Shown: positions 5,826-14,779 of the stretch, piece by piece
Layout: the number at the start of each line of letters is the position of its first letter
How positions within the stretch are numbered: the first letter of the stretch is position 1
Translations under genes and position numbers: made by a program
NCBI GenBank assembly: GCA_946615295.1
Contig: CAMOHL010000006.1
Location: 1-14,779 of the forward strand
Origin: an uncultured Clostridia bacterium
Lineage (GTDB): Bacteria > Bacillota > Clostridia > Christensenellales > UBA1242
Direction: 5' to 3'
Length of the DNA stretch: 14,779 bases
Notes under the pieces: model-generated
Databases searched by the model: none
Seen by the model: the letters and a program-made list of their open reading frames with translations, nothing else
Told to the model about the DNA's origin: nothing

Positions 5826-8800
5826 TTATCTTACTCTCATTCGTTTTCTCAAAATTACAAATGTCAATGTTAGTCCAACAACAGCCACAACAGCCACAAC
5901 AATAACAATTATTGCAACAGTGTTGAGAGGTTCAATTTTTGTTACAACAAAACTTAAAATTGTGTTGCCACTATAGGTTTCAAGAGTAACATTATATCTG
6001 TTGTTTGCAGAGAGTGTGTAGGTTGAAATTTCATTGTTTGTTGCAGTTTGAGAATTTATTGTTATATAGTCTTCACCGTTGATTTTGATTTTGCATTCAC
6101 CAACTTTTGAATAGATTTGATACAAATTCATTTGAAGGGTTATATTTTTTGTTGTTTGTTCACCTTCAGGCAAACTGCTCAAAATCAAAATGTCATTATC
6201 TTTATTTATCCAAACAGAATAAGTAAATTCTCTATTTCCAATAATATCGTCAATATGAGCAGAAACAGTAATGTTATATGTTCCATTTCCACCAATTCCA
6301 TCTTCGCCATAAAGAGCAAGTTTTGTGATGGTTGAAGTGTTTTGTTGCCCTTTGATTATGTCTGTTATGTCATAGTCATTTTTAACAATCTTTGTTACTT
6401 CATATCCGTTTAATCCAATATATTCGTGATAGTATTTTGCTTCATTTGGATTTATGATTGTGAATTTTGCTGTTGTTTCAACAAGATTTTCATCAGTCAT
6501 TTCGTTTATATATGCTTTTAAGTAAACGAAGTATGTTCCATAAGAATTGAATATGTAACTTCCATTTGAATATGTTGGAGTATAATCTTCGCCATTAAGT
6601 TTTGCTTTTAGGTCGAATTTGTTGTTGTAGATATTGCTGTTTGTTGTGCTTGTTAGATTTATGAATGCATCTGTTTGCAAAACATTCAAGCTAACAGTGC
6701 TATTAAATACAGAATTATAAATACCTCTTTCATTATTTAGATTATAAACAAAATTGTTTACAAGTGATAGAGTATAATATGGTGTGCCTGCAAATGAGTG
6801 CTTATTTCCTGCAATATCTGAGATATATATGTTGTATATTCCAGCAGCAGTAAATGTCAAACTCATTGTTGAATCACTTTGATAGTGTGATATCACACCC
6901 AAGTCAGTTGAATTATAAATAACACTGACTTTTATTTCGTTTGCCACATCTTCAAAATATGAAGGTATTGTTAGTGTTACTGATTTTGCATTTGTTCTCA
7001 AATATCTATTGCTACCAGAAATTTGAGTTTCATTCAAATACATTTGTTCATTCAATATATTTGAAGATTGAGTTATTGTTGTCAAGGCAATGTATTTTTT
7101 GTAGCTTGAAGCTGAACTGTCTCTTGCTTCAATCAAATATACTCTTGTCTTTACTTCTGCACCTGATGTTTCTTCTTTCAAAGTTAGATTTCTTGCTTGG
7201 TTAATTTCAATATTCATAGGGTAAATTGAAAGATAGTGTTCAATGTAACTTCCTCTATACAAGTATTTTTCTTGACTAGGAGAAACTTGGACAAACCTAT
7301 CACCTGTGTTTGCATTAACAGAGTAGTATGTTGCTTCGGTCTTTATCAATTCAAATTTGTAAACTTTTGTTGAATTCAATGAATTTTTTGCAGTTACAAC
7401 ATAAGTTCCAAAGTCTTCAAAAACAAAGTCGTTTTCAATTATGCCATAGTCATAAACAAGTCTAACATTGTTTTCGTCATAATATGTTCTTGTTGCAGTA
7501 ACAGTGGTTTTTATTGGGAATGAAATATCACTGTCATATTCGTTGTATCTCAAATATATTATTGTAGAAATTGTTGGTTCGTAGTCAAATTCACTTTCAC
7601 TAAATTGGTGATTGTTGTTATTGTTATCAATAAAGCTCAAATCTCCAATTTTTGTGTAGTGGTGAATGTTGTAGAGATAATATCTATTTGAAGAATCCTT
7701 AAAGAAAACTGTGTAGATATTGTCTGTTGCAAGTTCGTCATTATTTCTAAATATACTGAGTCTAATTGTTCCTCTTGATTGAATTGGATTTTCTTCAAAA
7801 GTAATAACTTCGCCATTTCTCAAAACGGTGATGTTGCTATATATCTTTGGTTGATATTCCATAGTAACAACTGAAGAATTTGTGTAGTATTCAGCAGATT
7901 TATACAAACTATATCTTGAATTATTTTCATCAATATATGTTGATATGTTGTAATCTTCATTCAAAATATAATCATTTGAGAATGTAAGCATATTTTCAAA
8001 ATATGTTTGGGTTACACCAAGCAACTGATTGATTGAATATGTTTGACCAAAATTGTCCTCATAATCAAATCGCAAGTTTCTAGTATTTACTGAGTTGTAT
8101 TGGAAAGTGTAAACCTTGATTGGATCGCTATCAGTATATTCAAAGTTTATGTGGTTTTTGACATCATCATATTCGAGATTTACCCAACTTGCAGTTTCAG
8201 AATCAAATTCATAAACTTTTAGCTTTGTTATATAAGTTACTTTGTCATATTTGTTTGGATTGATTGTTGCTGTTATAGTTCCAGACATTATGTTAAAATC
8301 TAAGTCATAGCTTTGACCTGGAGTTCTATAATTTATAATCAAATTGTCAAATAGAGCAGTGGTTAATTTAATTTTGTAATATCTGCCTCCATTGTTTTCT
8401 GCAGAAAGCAAGTTGTTTACAATTTCCAAAGCAGATTCAAAGTTGTAATATCCATTTAATTCAATAGGAGCAACTTTTATTGTTTCAATCAATTTTTCAT
8501 CATTTGTGCCATCAAGGATATCAATATCAATCCAACTTCCAATGTTGTTGATGCTATTGATTTTCAGGTATTTGTTGTTTATGTTGATTGAATTGTTGTT
8601 GAAATAATCTATTTTGGTTACAATATCGTTTTCGGTTATTTCTTCGTTGTTTTGGCCAGAAATTTCATATTCTATGTTGCAATTTTGATCAACAACATAA
8701 ACTGTATAAATTCTATAGTTGCCAGCACAATCCATTTCAATCATTTCAACATATTGATTTGCAAAATTTGCAAAGTTAAAGTCTTCCAAATTTCCTTTGA

Positions 8801-11800
8801 TTGGTTGATATATGTTTTTGCCTGTTGCATTATCTTTCAAAATTTCATCAAACATATATCTTGTTGGAGCTTCTGTTGAACTGTTGTATCTTGGGTCATC
8901 AGGAGTTAAACTTTGAGCATTTTGACCAGCTTGGTCAAAATATTTGTTGTAAACTCTATACCAAACATTCAAAACATCGTTTGGATTTGTTGTTGCATTG
9001 TCAAGTCCTTCTTGCCAGAATGAGTTTTGTTTTGGAGTTGAAAGTCGCCAGTTGCTGTCTATTGCAAAGGCATAGTTTTCAAAATTTATTGTTGATGTGT
9101 AATCATCAAACTCGCCATTTTCTGCTGATAGAGCAGAACTCAAATATTTGTCATTGTTTTTGAGTGATAAATAGTTGGTTTTTGGCTTTTCAAAGTCAAA
9201 GAAAATTGTTTGTTTTGATGAGAAATATTCACCATAATATTCGGGATTTGTTGATTCATATTGCAAGTATATTTCAACTTTGCAATTTTTTGTAATAACT
9301 GATTCAAACAAATTCAAATCCAAGTAACAATTGTTGCCATCTCTATAAATAACAGTATTGCTGTTTGAAAGGTTGATTATTTCAATGCCGTTTTTGATTT
9401 GATAGAGTGTTGATTGTTGGCCATTTTCTAGTGTCATAACAACTGACAAATTGTTTTGGTCAATTTTTGCCTTCAAATCATTTGTTTCAATCCAATTCCA
9501 AACAAGTTTAACATCTGTGTTGTTTTTGCTTAAATTAGAGTTTGAGTTTGTTGGCAAAATTGTTATATTTGTTTGAGAATCCACAAAATTTGCTTTTGGA
9601 GCAGACATTTCAACAAACACTTTAAAATCTATGGAGTTAAATATTTTGTTTTCTCTAGAGCCATCAAATTCAATCAAAGATAAGCCGGCATTATCATAAA
9701 TTGTAATTGAGTATTTTGCTGTGTCTAGCATATAGTTTGAAGCAATTGTTTCTTGATTATCATTGACAATTAAGAAGTTTAGTTGATTTATATTTATTTT
9801 TCCATTATTGATTAACACATCAATTTTTACAGGTTGATTATCAATCAAAATTCTGTTTTTGTTGTTATCTAGCAAATAGTTTTCATTATCAACTGAAACA
9901 AAATATTTTTGTGCTGGAACAATAAGTCTTACGGGTTGTTTGTTTGTTTTTAAAACATAGTCGTTTACAAATTCTCTCAACAAATTTTGTGCTTCAAAAT
10001 TGTATCTATTTAGTTCATCACCTATTGATATTTGAATATTGCTTCCAATATAATTATTGCTCGAATTAAAGCTTTCTTCATAGCTTACAATGTTGTTTCT
10101 ATCAATGTAGAAATAGTAAACTCTGTTATTGTCGTCAACGGTGTTTCCCAAGTAAGTTCTTGTTATTTTATACATACCTTGTGTGGTTGATAAGTCGCCA
10201 TATCTGCTGTCTTGAGAAAGATTTATTGTTGTGCTTCGTGTTCTAATGTTGCCACCATCAGGTTCAGTGGTGGTGTTTTCCATCAAGTTTATTGTCTTGT
10301 ATGGAGTAGGAGAGTAAGGGAAATTCAAGTTCAAATTTCCGTTTACATCCAAGAGTTCAAAAGTGAAAGGATAGAATTCACATTCAACTTTGCTTATCGC
10401 AAAATCATCGCTACCATCTAGCCAACTTATGTTTAGATACTTTTTGTTGCTTACATAGTTGTCATTCAATCTTTCGCTAATTCCATTACCAATTGTTTCA
10501 AAATTGCTATTTGCTGAAATAATTTGACTGTTGTTTGTTGGTGCTCCTGAAACTGTCGCTTTGAGTAGTGATTTATCAAGATTCATTTCAACTTTTCCAA
10601 CAAAACTATTGTTGATTTCATCGTTTATTGAAATAATGAATAGATGTTCATTTGAAACTCCATCAATTTTTGTAAATATTGTAGTCGAAACATTGTTTTT
10701 TATTGTTGAAGTATGGTTGTTTCCATTGATATCTCTATATTGAATATTGACATCACCATTTTTGATTAAGATAAAATAATTATCACCAAATTGGATTGTT
10801 TCATATTCGTTTTCAATCAAATCAAAAATTTCTTTTTCAATTTGAATTGCTTTGTGAGTTCCCCAATATATTATTGTGTCTTGATTTACAATATTGTCAA
10901 TTTTTGAAGTGTAAGTTGGAACAAAAGAGTAGTCATCACTTCCAACTTTTTGTAACATATTAGGCTTTGTTGTATCTTTGAACATATATTTTGTTGTTTC
11001 GTTGCCTGCATCATCAACAAACTTAAAGATATATAAGCCATCATTTTTTAGTATATCTCCAAAGTTATATGTCAAATTGTTGTTTATGATGTCAATTGAA
11101 GCATTGTTTGCTACGGCTGAAATACTGCCATCATTATTTTGTATTGGTGTTGAAAAACTACTTTCAACATCATTTATTGGCATAAATGTATAAGAAACAG
11201 AAATTTTTGCTCCACTGTTTTTGATATTTGAACCATTGTTATAGTTAATTTTAAAGTTGTTGTTTGTTGTGTTAGATAATAGTTCAATATCATTTTTGTT
11301 GTCGATAAAACTTATGTTTTCAATTGGTTCGTTATCAATGATATAAGAATATACAACTGAAGCAGAATAGTCATATTGTTTTGTGTTTGTGTTGTATGTG
11401 CAAGGTCCATAGTTAATTTTAACAAAATATTTTCCGCTGTTTTGATTGCTCAAAACAATTCTTCCATTTTGATAATCATTTATATCAAATTGATTTGTTA
11501 TTTCATTGTTTGTGTTTAGGATATTGCTATAATCGTTGTTATAATATATTTGAATGTTTGGTTTAACATCAAATTCGTTTTTCAACGATTCAGACCAATC
11601 AACCAAAATAGAATTGTTTGTGTAGTTGTTTTTACCCCATGCTTGAAACTCATTATTCTTATTGATAGGGTTAATTTCAACTTTTGGCTCGTTGCTTGAA
11701 ATTTCAAACACAAAAGTTTGCGTCTTTTCTAAACCAAGTTCGCTTATATAACTTGGATATGTGAAAGTGAGTCTTGCAACATAAAGACCATTGTCTGTGA

Positions 11801-13274
11801 ATCTTGTGTTGCTAGTGATTGTTTTTTTGATTCCATTAACAAAGTTTTCACCTGATTTTTCAAAGAAATAATAAAAACTTTTTTCGCTATCATTTACAAT
11901 ACTTGCAATATAGTTAAAAAATAATGGAGCTTGATTTGTTGAAATAATTTTTAAATTACCTGTGTTTATAATATTTGTGATATTATCAATATTTGAAATA
12001 TTGTTTATGATATCATTGTTTGAATTTGTTATGTCAGCAAACTTCAATTCTTTTTCAGCTACTTCTTCGTTTCCATAAACACTATGTTGAAGTTGATATC
12101 CAAAAATAGTTAATTCAGAATCAGCAACAATTTGCCAATTTTCCTGTTTGATTTGGTTATCTTTTGTTGTGTTTAGGTTTTGATTGTTCAAAATATAATC
12201 AAAAGAGTATATATATTCGCCAATATCAGTAAAGCTCAAGCTGACAATATAGTTGTTGTATGTTTTGTCATCAATAGTGTATTCAACAACATCTATGTCA
12301 GTTATTTCAGTTGTTATAATATTGCTGTTTTGTTCGTTTGTTTGAGTAACAATCAATTTACTGTTGCCAAGTCCACCTTTTTGCAAAACTGTTGAATAGT
12401 TTGTCAAAATTCCATAGACATATCTTGTCCAAGACAAATTGTATTTTGAAGCATCATATTTGATTGTAGGGTAGATTGTTGTGTTCGCAGTTTGATTTAT
12501 GTTTGTGTAGTAAAAATAGTTTTGTTCATTTGAAAGTTTTGTTTTGTCTGCGTTTAAAACAACTTCTGTGTTATAAAGTTCTGGTTGAACAAAATTATTG
12601 CTATCATTGTTTGTATAGAACTTTTCATTTAAAAAATTGAATGAAACTTGTTTTTGATTGTTGGTGCTTACATTTCCATCATTATCTCTAATGTTGAAAA
12701 TAAATGTGAAGGTATATAGTCCTTGTGCATCATATTCATTTAATTTTTCGCCAATTCCATTTTCTTGTTGAGTATCCAATAGATATGTATTTTGCAAATT
12801 AAACAATTTTGAGTATTCAATTTTATCTTGTTCAATTTGAGTTTTTTCCAAAGAACTTATGTTATATGTAGAAGTTTCATTCTTAAGTGTAACATTAACA
12901 CTCAAGTTCAAAAACTCTGCATCGCCTTTTGGTATAAATGATACTTTGACATATTGGTTTTGCATATTGTTTATCATTGTTATATTGTCGTTTTCAGTAA
13001 TTGTTTGCAAAACTGTTAATTCATAAGCATCAGTTAAGTTTTCATTACTATTTATAATCAAAACATTTCCATTGATGTCATAGTAAGTTTTGCTGTTGTC
13101 TATTTCTGTATCAATAGTCTTTTTTAACAAGACCTTTTCGATTGTAAGGTCATAGTCATTTTCGTCAGCATAAACTTTAAATTTGTTTGATATAAAAAAG
13201 CCGGCAAATGAACCAATCAAAATTGATAGCACTGCCAAAATAGATAAAACAAAATTTTTCTTAAGTGATTTCAT
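5826..13274 (-). CDS. Giant secreted, membrane-anchored multi-Ig-like-domain surface protein
   Basis: This 2482-residue protein has no family I can name. A signal peptide is clear: KSLKK, a hydrophobic core at about 8-29, and a likely cleavage after VYA (34-36). The body is rich in asparagine, tyrosine, isoleucine and threonine. It carries a recurring G-x-Y-x-hydrophobic-x-aromatic strand motif typical of Ig-like sandwiches, at about residues 185 (GLYTFTF), 352, 496, 614, 746, 1033, 1956, 2145, 2246 and 2331. Several D-x-AGN turns occur (near 755, 1194, 1515 and 2153), and one linker reads FKDTTKP, as in bacterial Ig-like arrays. I estimate more than ten modules, all strongly diverged. The C-terminus is a membrane helix (about 2450-2475) with a basic tail LRKRMRVR. 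There is no LPXTG motif, S-layer domain or visible enzymatic domain. The start at 13274 is chosen over an upstream ATG at 13337 because it follows GAGGTG and begins the signal peptide. Adhesion or envelope scaffolding is inference. Confidence 0.85.
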   Translation of the reverse strand: MKSLKKNFVLSILAVLSILIGSFAGFFISNKFKVYADENDYDLTIEKVLLKKTIDTEIDNSKTYYDINGNVLIINSNENLTDAYELTVLQTITENDNITMINNMQNQYVKVSFIPKGDAEFLNLSVNVTLKNETSTYNISSLEKTQIEQDKIEYSKLFNLQNTYLLDTQQENGIGEKLNEYDAQGLYTFTFIFNIRDNDGNVSTNNQKQVSFNFLNEKFYTNNDSNNFVQPELYNTEVVLNADKTKLSNEQNYFYYTNINQTANTTIYPTIKYDASKYNLSWTRYVYGILTNYSTVLQKGGLGNSKLIVTQTNEQNSNIITTEITDIDVVEYTIDDKTYNNYIVSLSFTDIGEYIYSFDYILNNQNLNTTKDNQIKQENWQIVADSELTIFGYQLQHSVYGNEEVAEKELKFADITNSNNDIINNISNIDNITNIINTGNLKIISTNQAPLFFNYIASIVNDSEKSFYYFFEKSGENFVNGIKKTITSNTRFTDNGLYVARLTFTYPSYISELGLEKTQTFVFEISSNEPKVEINPINKNNEFQAWGKNNYTNNSILVDWSESLKNEFDVKPNIQIYYNNDYSNILNTNNEITNQFDINDYQNGRIVLSNQNSGKYFVKINYGPCTYNTNTKQYDYSASVVYSYIIDNEPIENISFIDNKNDIELLSNTTNNNFKINYNNGSNIKNSGAKISVSYTFMPINDVESSFSTPIQNNDGSISAVANNASIDIINNNLTYNFGDILKNDGLYIFKFVDDAGNETTKYMFKDTTKPNMLQKVGSDDYSFVPTYTSKIDNIVNQDTIIYWGTHKAIQIEKEIFDLIENEYETIQFGDNYFILIKNGDVNIQYRDINGNNHTSTIKNNVSTTIFTKIDGVSNEHLFIISINDEINNSFVGKVEMNLDKSLLKATVSGAPTNNSQIISANSNFETIGNGISERLNDNYVSNKKYLNISWLDGSDDFAISKVECEFYPFTFELLDVNGNLNLNFPYSPTPYKTINLMENTTTEPDGGNIRTRSTTINLSQDSRYGDLSTTQGMYKITRTYLGNTVDDNNRVYYFYIDRNNIVSYEESFNSSNNYIGSNIQISIGDELNRYNFEAQNLLREFVNDYVLKTNKQPVRLIVPAQKYFVSVDNENYLLDNNKNRILIDNQPVKIDVLINNGKININQLNFLIVNDNQETIASNYMLDTAKYSITIYDNAGLSLIEFDGSRENKIFNSIDFKVFVEMSAPKANFVDSQTNITILPTNSNSNLSKNNTDVKLVWNWIETNDLKAKIDQNNLSVVMTLENGQQSTLYQIKNGIEIINLSNSNTVIYRDGNNCYLDLNLFESVITKNCKVEIYLQYESTNPEYYGEYFSSKQTIFFDFEKPKTNYLSLKNNDKYLSSALSAENGEFDDYTSTINFENYAFAIDSNWRLSTPKQNSFWQEGLDNATTNPNDVLNVWYRVYNKYFDQAGQNAQSLTPDDPRYNSSTEAPTRYMFDEILKDNATGKNIYQPIKGNLEDFNFANFANQYVEMIEMDCAGNYRIYTVYVVDQNCNIEYEISGQNNEEITENDIVTKIDYFNNNSININNKYLKINSINNIGSWIDIDILDGTNDEKLIETIKVAPIELNGYYNFESALEIVNNLLSAENNGGRYYKIKLTTALFDNLIINYRTPGQSYDLDFNIMSGTITATINPNKYDKVTYITKLKVYEFDSETASWVNLEYDDVKNHINFEYTDSDPIKVYTFQYNSVNTRNLRFDYEDNFGQTYSINQLLGVTQTYFENMLTFSNDYILNEDYNISTYIDENNSRYSLYKSAEYYTNSSVVTMEYQPKIYSNITVLRNGEVITFEENPIQSRGTIRLSIFRNNDELATDNIYTVFFKDSSNRYYLYNIHHYTKIGDLSFIDNNNNNHQFSESEFDYEPTISTIIYLRYNEYDSDISFPIKTTVTATRTYYDENNVRLVYDYGIIENDFVFEDFGTYVVTAKNSLNSTKVYKFELIKTEATYYSVNANTGDRFVQVSPSQEKYLYRGSYIEHYLSIYPMNIEINQARNLTLKEETSGAEVKTRVYLIEARDSSASSYKKYIALTTITQSSNILNEQMYLNETQISGSNRYLRTNAKSVTLTIPSYFEDVANEIKVSVIYNSTDLGVISHYQSDSTMSLTFTAAGIYNIYISDIAGNKHSFAGTPYYTLSLVNNFVYNLNNERGIYNSVFNSTVSLNVLQTDAFINLTSTTNSNIYNNKFDLKAKLNGEDYTPTYSNGSYIFNSYGTYFVYLKAYINEMTDENLVETTAKFTIINPNEAKYYHEYIGLNGYEVTKIVKNDYDITDIIKGQQNTSTITKLALYGEDGIGGNGTYNITVSAHIDDIIGNREFTYSVWINKDNDILILSSLPEGEQTTKNITLQMNLYQIYSKVGECKIKINGEDYITINSQTATNNEISTYTLSANNRYNVTLETYSGNTILSFVVTKIEPLNTVAIIVIVVAVVAVVGLTLTFVILRKRMRVR

Positions 13275-13277
13275 AAG

Positions 13278-13284
13278 CACCTCT
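13278..13284 (-). promoter_or_regulatory. Ribosome binding site of the giant surface protein
   Basis: AGAGGTG on the - strand places its GAGG core 5 bases before the ATG at 13274. It fixes the start at the signal peptide and rules out the 21-residue extension that begins at 13337. Confidence 0.8.
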
Positions 13285-13305
13285 ATATATTTATAGTATA
13301 AGTAT

Positions 13306-13334
13306 ATTTTAACATAAAGATTTTTAAATAACAA
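13306..13334 (-). promoter_or_regulatory. Sigma-A-type promoter of the giant surface protein
   Basis: On the - strand, TTGTTA (13334-13329) is followed after 17 bases by TAAAAT (13311-13306), preceded by TGT as an extended -10. The expected start point near 13299 leaves a leader of about 25 bases containing the GAGGTG ribosome site. Two TATACT hexamers lie further downstream (13306-13301 and 13300-13295), but neither has a fitting -35. Confidence 0.55.
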
Positions 13335-13337
13335 CAA

Positions 13338-13647
13338 TTTTAAAACAAATATATAATTATATATTAAGTAAATTTACATATAATATACAAAATAAAAATT
13401 CGGTTTTTTATCTTATTTGATTTGTTTTTGCTGATAATAATTTTGCCTTTTGACTTAAAATATTTTTAATTCAATTTTTTTATACAATGTTTTTATAATT
13501 TTAGTTTCAGTTTTTTGTAAACAATAAATAAAAATTTAAATAGTTTAAAAAAATATAAAAATTAAAAAAAATATTAAAAAATATCAAAAAAATTGCAAAA
13601 AAAGTAAAAAAACAGCCCTAAATTCACAATTTTTATAAAAAAATAAA
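13338..13647. other. Gene-free, extremely AT-rich spacer
   Basis: About 310 bases hold no credible reading frame, tRNA or repeat array. The stretch from about 13500 to 13620 is nearly all A on the + strand, in runs of 3-8 broken by single T, C or G. The only G/C-containing patches are near 13400 (TTCGG), 13430-13450 and the CAGCCC at about 13612-13617. No promoter for a + strand gene is needed here, because both flanking genes lie on the - strand. It may be decayed sequence at the edge of a mobile element or an intrinsically bent spacer; neither is shown. Confidence 0.5.
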
Positions 13648-13678
13648 AAAAACTCAAACTTTTTTTGTTTGAGTTTTT
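13648..13678 (-). terminator. Intrinsic terminator of the coupling-protein gene
   Basis: The arms 13648-13659 and 13667-13678 form a 12-bp stem built on ACTCAAAC/GTTTGAGT with a 7-base loop. On the - strand it begins 3 bases after the TAA stop and runs out through a T tract (the A run at 13645-13652 on the + strand). It isolates the giant-protein gene from transcription arriving from the conjugation gene. Confidence 0.85.
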
Positions 13679-13681
13679 CAA

Positions 13682-14779
13682 TTAGTTTTTCTTAAATTTT
13701 GAGAAATCAAAATCAAAATCGTCATCATCACCATCATCTTTTTTTAATACGATTTCATTTCTCTTTTTGATGTCATAGTAAGTTCCTATTTCATCAAATG
13801 GTTTTGTAACAATGTATCCTGGTGGGCTTGGAGTAAATTTGTAGTCTGGATTTTTGTATGTTGGTGTGAATGTTGTTCTCATAGAGTAGTGTCCATAGCT
13901 GTTTATAACAACTTCAAATGGTTTCAAGTGGTCAAGTTCGTTAGGGCTGATGAGTGGAACATTAACAAGGTTTGTGCTTGTGTTTGTGCTTGAACTTTTG
14001 CTTGTTGATGGTTTCATTCCACCATTTCCTGCAGGTTGACTGCTTGTTGAAGTGTTTGCAGAAACATTCTTCATTTCAAGCGTTATCTCACCAATATTTT
14101 TAGAGAATTCTTCTCTTGTTTTTTGATCTTTTGTTCCAATATAGATATGAATATTACAGTTGTTTTTGATTGTTGCAGCATCTTGCTCACCATAAACTGA
14201 ATTGAGCTGTGTATAATCTTGAACAACAAGCGCAAGGAAAATTCCACGGCTTCGACCTGCTGTGATAAAGCTTTTCATTTTTTGAATTTTTGGCAAGTTA
14301 CCAAACTCATCAAGCAAAAAGTATACATGTCTTGGAAGTGTAATATTTACTTTATCTTTGTTTGCTCTTTCAATAAGTGCTTTGTAAAGTTGAGTGATAT
14401 ATATGTTTGCAAGGCCATGTCTTGTGTCTCTTTCATCTGGAATAATGATAAATAGAGCAGTAGGTCTATCAGAAAATTTTGAAAAATCAAGGTCGGTTGA
14501 GCTTGTCAGAGCTCCAATACTTTGGTCAAACATATTCATTGCCTGACTAACATGAGATAGGAAGCCTTTTGCTGTGCTTGCAGCAGTTGCAACAACAGTG
14601 TTTGCAAGTTTAACAGCTTCGCTTGTATCAGGTCTACCAGAGAAATATTCTTTTAGAGTTTTCATATTGTCATCACCCATATCTCTCAAACCTGCAATTT
14701 TTGAAACATTATATAGAGTAAATTTTTCTTTTGTTAGGCCAAGTTCTGGATTAAGACTATCTTCGAGCATAGCCATCAT
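13682..14779 (-). CDS. VirD4/TraG-type conjugative coupling protein, C-terminal part (5' end beyond window)
   Basis: Type IV coupling proteins are hexameric inner-membrane ATPases that feed the relaxase-DNA complex into the conjugation channel. The 365 visible residues cover the second half of the nucleotide-binding domain and the tail. Walker B is intact at 154-162 (FLLDEFGNL), followed by the TraG/VirD4 signature with KMKSFITAGRSRGI (167-180), VVQDYTQLNSVYG (185-197) and IKNNCNIHIYIGTKD. A serine/threonine/asparagine-rich linker (about 239-272) precedes the LISPNEL segment. The chain ends in an acidic tail, DDGDDDDFDFDF, at 348-359. The Walker A motif and N-terminal membrane helices must lie beyond the right edge. 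The frame is open to the last base, and the ATG codons at the edge are chance internal methionines. The family resemblance is to Gram-positive integrative-element VirD4 proteins. The stop is followed at once by a terminator, so this is the last gene of its transcription unit. Confidence 0.92.
   Translation of the reverse strand: MMAMLEDSLNPELGLTKEKFTLYNVSKIAGLRDMGDDNMKTLKEYFSGRPDTSEAVKLANTVVATAASTAKGFLSHVSQAMNMFDQSIGALTSSTDLDFSKFSDRPTALFIIIPDERDTRHGLANIYITQLYKALIERANKDKVNITLPRHVYFLLDEFGNLPKIQKMKSFITAGRSRGIFLALVVQDYTQLNSVYGEQDAATIKNNCNIHIYIGTKDQKTREEFSKNIGEITLEMKNVSANTSTSSQPAGNGGMKPSTSKSSSTNTSTNLVNVPLISPNELDHLKPFEVVINSYGHYSMRTTFTPTYKNPDYKFTPSPPGYIVTKPFDEIGTYYDIKKRNEIVLKKDDGDDDDFDFDFSKFKKN

Noticed and set aside
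5877..5915. Short tandem CAACAGCCA-like repeat
   Set aside because: It is codon repetition for the valine/alanine-rich membrane helix, not a separate repeat element.
8801..9163. 120-residue + strand frame inside the giant gene
   Set aside because: It is antisense to the clear coding frame, has no ribosome site and an unlikely composition (many C, H and L from complementary codons). The other short frames opposite the giant gene and the sporulation genes were dropped for the same reason.
9540..9560. LPTNS in the giant protein as a sortase signal
   Set aside because: It lies in mid-chain (about residue 1240), is not followed by a membrane helix and lacks the final glycine.
13275..13337. 21-residue N-terminal extension of the giant protein
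   Set aside because: It would bury the signal peptide, it contains the promoter -10 and GAGGTG site, and it lacks its own ribosome site.
13392..13411. Hairpin with a TTCGG loop in the AT-rich spacer
   Set aside because: The stem is only A-T pairs, there is no gene end nearby to terminate, and similar pairings are expected by chance in such sequence.
1..14779. CRISPR arrays, tRNA or rRNA genes, insertion sequences
   Set aside because: I saw no regularly spaced repeats, cloverleaf-like GC-rich segments, transposase motifs or terminal inverted repeats.

Overview
The window looks like chromosome of a very AT-rich, endospore-forming member of the Bacillota, probably an uncultured clostridial lineage. 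The evidence is four sporulation or germination proteins of recognisable families (SipL, SpoIIR, SleB, YpeB), strong GGAGG ribosome sites, and standard-code translation with TGG tryptophan. I cannot name the species from sequence alone.

Left part (1-4277, + strand): sipL (spore coat/envelope assembly, acting in the mother cell) ends at an intrinsic terminator. Then comes a tight trio, spoIIR-sleB-ypeB, with 9 and 12 base gaps. SpoIIR is the forespore signal that triggers pro-sigma-E processing. SleB is the cortex-lytic germination hydrolase and YpeB its stabilising partner. A long 19-bp terminator closes this block.

Middle (4376-5812): a separately promoted 446-residue gene has the complete Rho architecture (Rho N-terminal helical domain, cold-shock-like RNA-binding domain, RecA-like domain), but the Walker A, Walker B and arginine-finger positions are eroded. 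It reads as a pseudo-enzyme paralogue of transcription terminator Rho and is the most unusual item in the window. It converges on the next gene, and the two share a perfect 15-bp bidirectional terminator.

Right part (5813-14779, - strand): a giant 2482-residue secreted protein has a signal peptide, a long array of Ig-like beta-sandwich modules, a C-terminal membrane anchor and no sortase motif. A gene-free, extremely AT-rich spacer follows. The window then ends inside the C-terminal part of a VirD4/TraG-type coupling protein of a conjugative type IV secretion system. The right edge is therefore probably the start of, or a remnant of, an integrative conjugative element, with the giant surface protein either its cargo or its chromosomal neighbour.
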